Positions 61,896 through 64,000 of a DNA stretch of 64,000 nt are shown here, piece by piece. The DNA is from Pantoea alfalfae (lineage in GTDB: Bacteria; Pseudomonadota; Gammaproteobacteria; Enterobacterales; Enterobacteriaceae): contig NZ_CP082292.1 in the NCBI RefSeq assembly GCF_019880205.1, positions 124,001-188,000 on the forward strand. Reading direction: 5' to 3'. The position numbers and the translations under genes are program-made. Every line of letters starts with the position of its first letter. The stretch's first letter is position 1. A model generated the notes under the pieces. It saw nothing but the letters and a program-made list of their open reading frames with translations, did not search any database and had not been told where the DNA came from.

Positions 61896-64000
61896 ATGAC
61901 GATTTCAGCAGGCGCGGGAACGCCGAACATCAGGCAGTTGCACAAGTTTGGCGGCAGCAGCCTGGCCGATGCGCGCTGCTATCAGCGCGTTGCCAGCATT
62001 ATGGCGGACTACAGCCAGCCGGGCGATCTGATGGTGGTCTCCGCGGCAGGTTCAACCACCAACCAGCTGATTAGCTGGCTGAAGCTGAGCCAGAACGATC
62101 GGCTCTCTGCGCATCAGGTGCAACAGGCTTTACGGCGCTACCAGAGCGAGCTAATCGGTGCGCTGCTGCCTGCTGAGATCGCCGAACCCTTAATCACTGC
62201 ATTTATCCGCGATCTGGAAAAGCTGGCCGTACTGCTGGATGCGCCGATCACCGATGCGGTCTATGCCGACGTGGTCGGGCACGGTGAAATATGGTCGGCA
62301 CGCCTGATGTCAGCGGTACTGAGCCAGCGTGATCTGCAGGCCTGCTGGCTGGATGCGCGTGAGTTTCTGCGTGCTGAACGTGCTGCTCAGCCGCAGGTGG
62401 ATGAGGGTAAATCCTGGCCCCTGCTGCAGACTTTGCTGGCGCAGCATCCGCAAAAGCGCATCGTGGTAACCGGCTTTATCAGCCGCAACGATGCCGGTGA
62501 AACCGTCCTGCTTGGCCGCAACGGCTCCGACTATTCCGCCACGCAGATTGGCGCGCTGGCGGGTGTAGGACGCGTGACCATCTGGAGCGATGTCGCGGGC
62601 GTTTACAGCGCCGATCCCCGCAAAGTTTCTGATGCCTGTCTGCTGCCGCTGTTAAGGCTGGATGAAGCCAGTGAGCTGGCTCGCCTGGCTGCTCCGGTGC
62701 TGCATACCCGCACGCTGCAGCCGGTTTCTGGCAGCGATATCGACCTGCAACTGCGCTGCAGCTATCAGCCAGAGCAGGGCTCAACCCGCATCGAGCGTGT
62801 GCTGGCTTCAGGGACCGGGGCGCGCATCGTAACCAGCCACGATGATGTTTGCCTGATTGAGATTCAGCTGCCAGAGCAGCATGACTTCGCTATCCTGCAC
62901 AAAGAGATCGATCTGCTGCTGAAGCGCGCGCAACTGCGCCCGCTGGCGTTTGGCGTCCATCCTGATCGTCAGCTGCTGCAACTCTGTTATACCTCCGAAG
63001 TGGTCAACAGCGCCTTCACGTTGCTACAGGACGCCGGTTTACCGGGTCATCTGCAGCTGCGCGACGGCCTGGCGCTGGTAGCGCTAGTGGGAGCAGGCGT
63101 TACCCGTAACCCGCTGCATACTCATCGCTTCTGGCAGCAGTTAAAAGATCAGCCTGTTGAATTCATCTGGCAGTCAGAAGATCACATCAGCGTGGTGGCG
63201 GTGCTGCGCGTCGGGCCGACCCAGCACCTGATTCAGGGACTGCATCAGTCACTGTTCCGCGCAGAAAAGCGCATCGGTCTGATGCTGTTTGGCAAAGGCA
63301 ATATCGGTTCACGCTGGCTGGAACTGTTTGCCCGCGATCAGGAAACGCTGTCAGCGCGCACCGGCTTTGAATTTGTGCTGGCGGGCGTCGCGGACAGCAG
63401 CCGCAGCCTGCTGAGCTATGACGGGCTGGATGCCAGTCGTGCACTCGCCTTCTTTGATGATGAGGCGGTGGAGCGCGATGAAGAGTCGCTGTTCCTGTGG
63501 ATGCGTGCTCACCCGTTCGATGACCTGGTGGTACTGGATGTCACGGCCAGTACACCCCTGGCGCAGCAGTATCTTGACTTTGCCAGCCACGGTTTTCATG
63601 TGATCAGCGCCAACAAGGTTGCGGGTGCGTCTGACAGCCAGACCTGGCGGCAGATTCGCGATGCCTTTACCAAAACCGGGCGTCACTGGCTCTATAACGC
63701 CACTGTTGGTGCTGGTCTGCCGATTAACTATACGGTGCGCGATCTGCGCGACAGCGGCGATACCATTCTGGCGATTAGCGGGATCTTCTCCGGTACGCTG
63801 TCGTGGCTGTTCCTGCAGTTTGATGGCACGGTGCCGTTTACCGAGCTGGTGGATCAGGCGTGGCAGCAGGGGTTAACCGAGCCTGATCCGCGCGCCGATC
63901 TCTCGGGTCAGGATGTGATGCGCAAACTGGTGATCCTTGCCCGTGAGGCGGGCTACAACATCGAGCCGGATCAGGTGCGGGTTGAATCGCTGGTGCCGAA
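61896..64000 (+). CDS. metL: Bifunctional aspartokinase II / homoserine dehydrogenase II, cut by the window end
   Basis: The first enzyme of the methionine branch, both phosphorylating aspartate and reducing aspartate semialdehyde. The start ATG lies two bases after the metB stop. About 701 codons are present of about 810 expected; the C-terminus is beyond the window. The N-terminal kinase has KFGGSSLAD (about 17-25) and NGSDYSATQIGAL; the C-terminal homoserine dehydrogenase begins near residue 460 with LMLFGKGNIGSRWLELF. No stop codon interrupts the frame where I read it. Confidence 0.95.
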   Translation, partial: MTISAGAGTPNIRQLHKFGGSSLADARCYQRVASIMADYSQPGDLMVVSAAGSTTNQLISWLKLSQNDRLSAHQVQQALRRYQSELIGALLPAEIAEPLITAFIRDLEKLAVLLDAPITDAVYADVVGHGEIWSARLMSAVLSQRDLQACWLDAREFLRAERAAQPQVDEGKSWPLLQTLLAQHPQKRIVVTGFISRNDAGETVLLGRNGSDYSATQIGALAGVGRVTIWSDVAGVYSADPRKVSDACLLPLLRLDEASELARLAAPVLHTRTLQPVSGSDIDLQLRCSYQPEQGSTRIERVLASGTGARIVTSHDDVCLIEIQLPEQHDFAILHKEIDLLLKRAQLRPLAFGVHPDRQLLQLCYTSEVVNSAFTLLQDAGLPGHLQLRDGLALVALVGAGVTRNPLHTHRFWQQLKDQPVEFIWQSEDHISVVAVLRVGPTQHLIQGLHQSLFRAEKRIGLMLFGKGNIGSRWLELFARDQETLSARTGFEFVLAGVADSSRSLLSYDGLDASRALAFFDDEAVERDEESLFLWMRAHPFDDLVVLDVTASTPLAQQYLDFASHGFHVISANKVAGASDSQTWRQIRDAFTKTGRHWLYNATVGAGLPINYTVRDLRDSGDTILAISGIFSGTLSWLFLQFDGTVPFTELVDQAWQQGLTEPDPRADLSGQDVMRKLVILAREAGYNIEPDQVRVESLVP

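Overview
This window is chromosomal DNA of a gamma-proteobacterium of the order Enterobacterales. Nearly every gene has a close match in length, motifs and order to Escherichia coli K-12 genes, but the lipopolysaccharide (LPS) core genes (waaE and wabG types) and several gene losses and gains point away from E. coli. I infer a member of the Erwiniaceae, most likely Pantoea, from general resemblance and not from a database search. No rRNA, tRNA, insertion sequence, prophage or CRISPR array is visible. Coding density is high and base composition is even (GC-rich, typical core genome) except in the two-partner secretion locus near 56.4-60.0 kb, which is visibly more AT-rich.

Layout. 0-4.2 kb: lpxP (lipid A acyltransferase), yicC, a DUF3574 lipoprotein and nupC. 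4.3-11.0 kb: the conserved block rph-pyrE, slmA-dut-coaBC, radC, rpmB-rpmG-mutM and coaD. 10.5-21.8 kb: a single-direction LPS inner/outer core block (hldD-waaF-waaC, GT9, GT8, GT2, waaQ-wabG, waaA-waaE-coaD). 22.0-28.8 kb: kbl-tdh, two overlapping glycosyltransferase genes where E. coli has waaH, then yibQ-envC. 29.0-32.6 kb: yibN-grxC-secB-gpsA-cysE and convergent trmL. At about 32.6 kb the order jumps, relative to E. coli, to the cpx region: cpxRA, divergent cpxP with the CpxQ sRNA in its 3' UTR, a small yciG-type stress gene, fieF, pfkA, sbp, cdh, tpiA, yiiQ, yiiR, fpr, an added emrD, glpFKX, zapB, rraA, hslVU, ftsN, cytR, priA, rpmE. 56.4-59.9 kb: a two-partner secretion pair (TpsB transporter and an unusually short TpsA). 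60.1-64.0 kb: the metJ / metBL methionine regulon, with metL cut by the window end.

How the genes work together. Several modules concern the cell envelope: lipid A acylation (LpxP), Kdo, heptose and core sugar addition (WaaA, HldD, WaaC, WaaF, WaaQ and the other transferases), envelope stress sensing (CpxA/CpxR/CpxP and CpxQ), division and septal hydrolysis (SlmA, ZapB, FtsN, EnvC), and outer-membrane secretion (TpsB/TpsA). Central metabolism is represented by pfkA, tpiA, gpsA and glpFKX (glycerol and gluconeogenesis), sulfur metabolism by sbp, cysE and metJBL, and pyrimidine metabolism by pyrE, dut and nupC.

Regulatory sites that can be read directly include a CpxR box between cpxR and cpxP, four tandem Met boxes before metB, a GlpR-like operator before glpF, a Cra-like palindrome before pfkA, a heat-shock (sigma-32) promoter before hslVU, and sigma-70 promoters before rpmB and rpmE. 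The most unusual items are the compact TPS locus with an inverted repeat over its promoter, the glutamine-expanded FtsN linker, the substituted glycosyltransferase pair at the waaH position, and the absence of waaL, menA and gpmI from the positions where relatives carry them. I found no clear sign of a wholly new system; the TPS locus is the nearest candidate.
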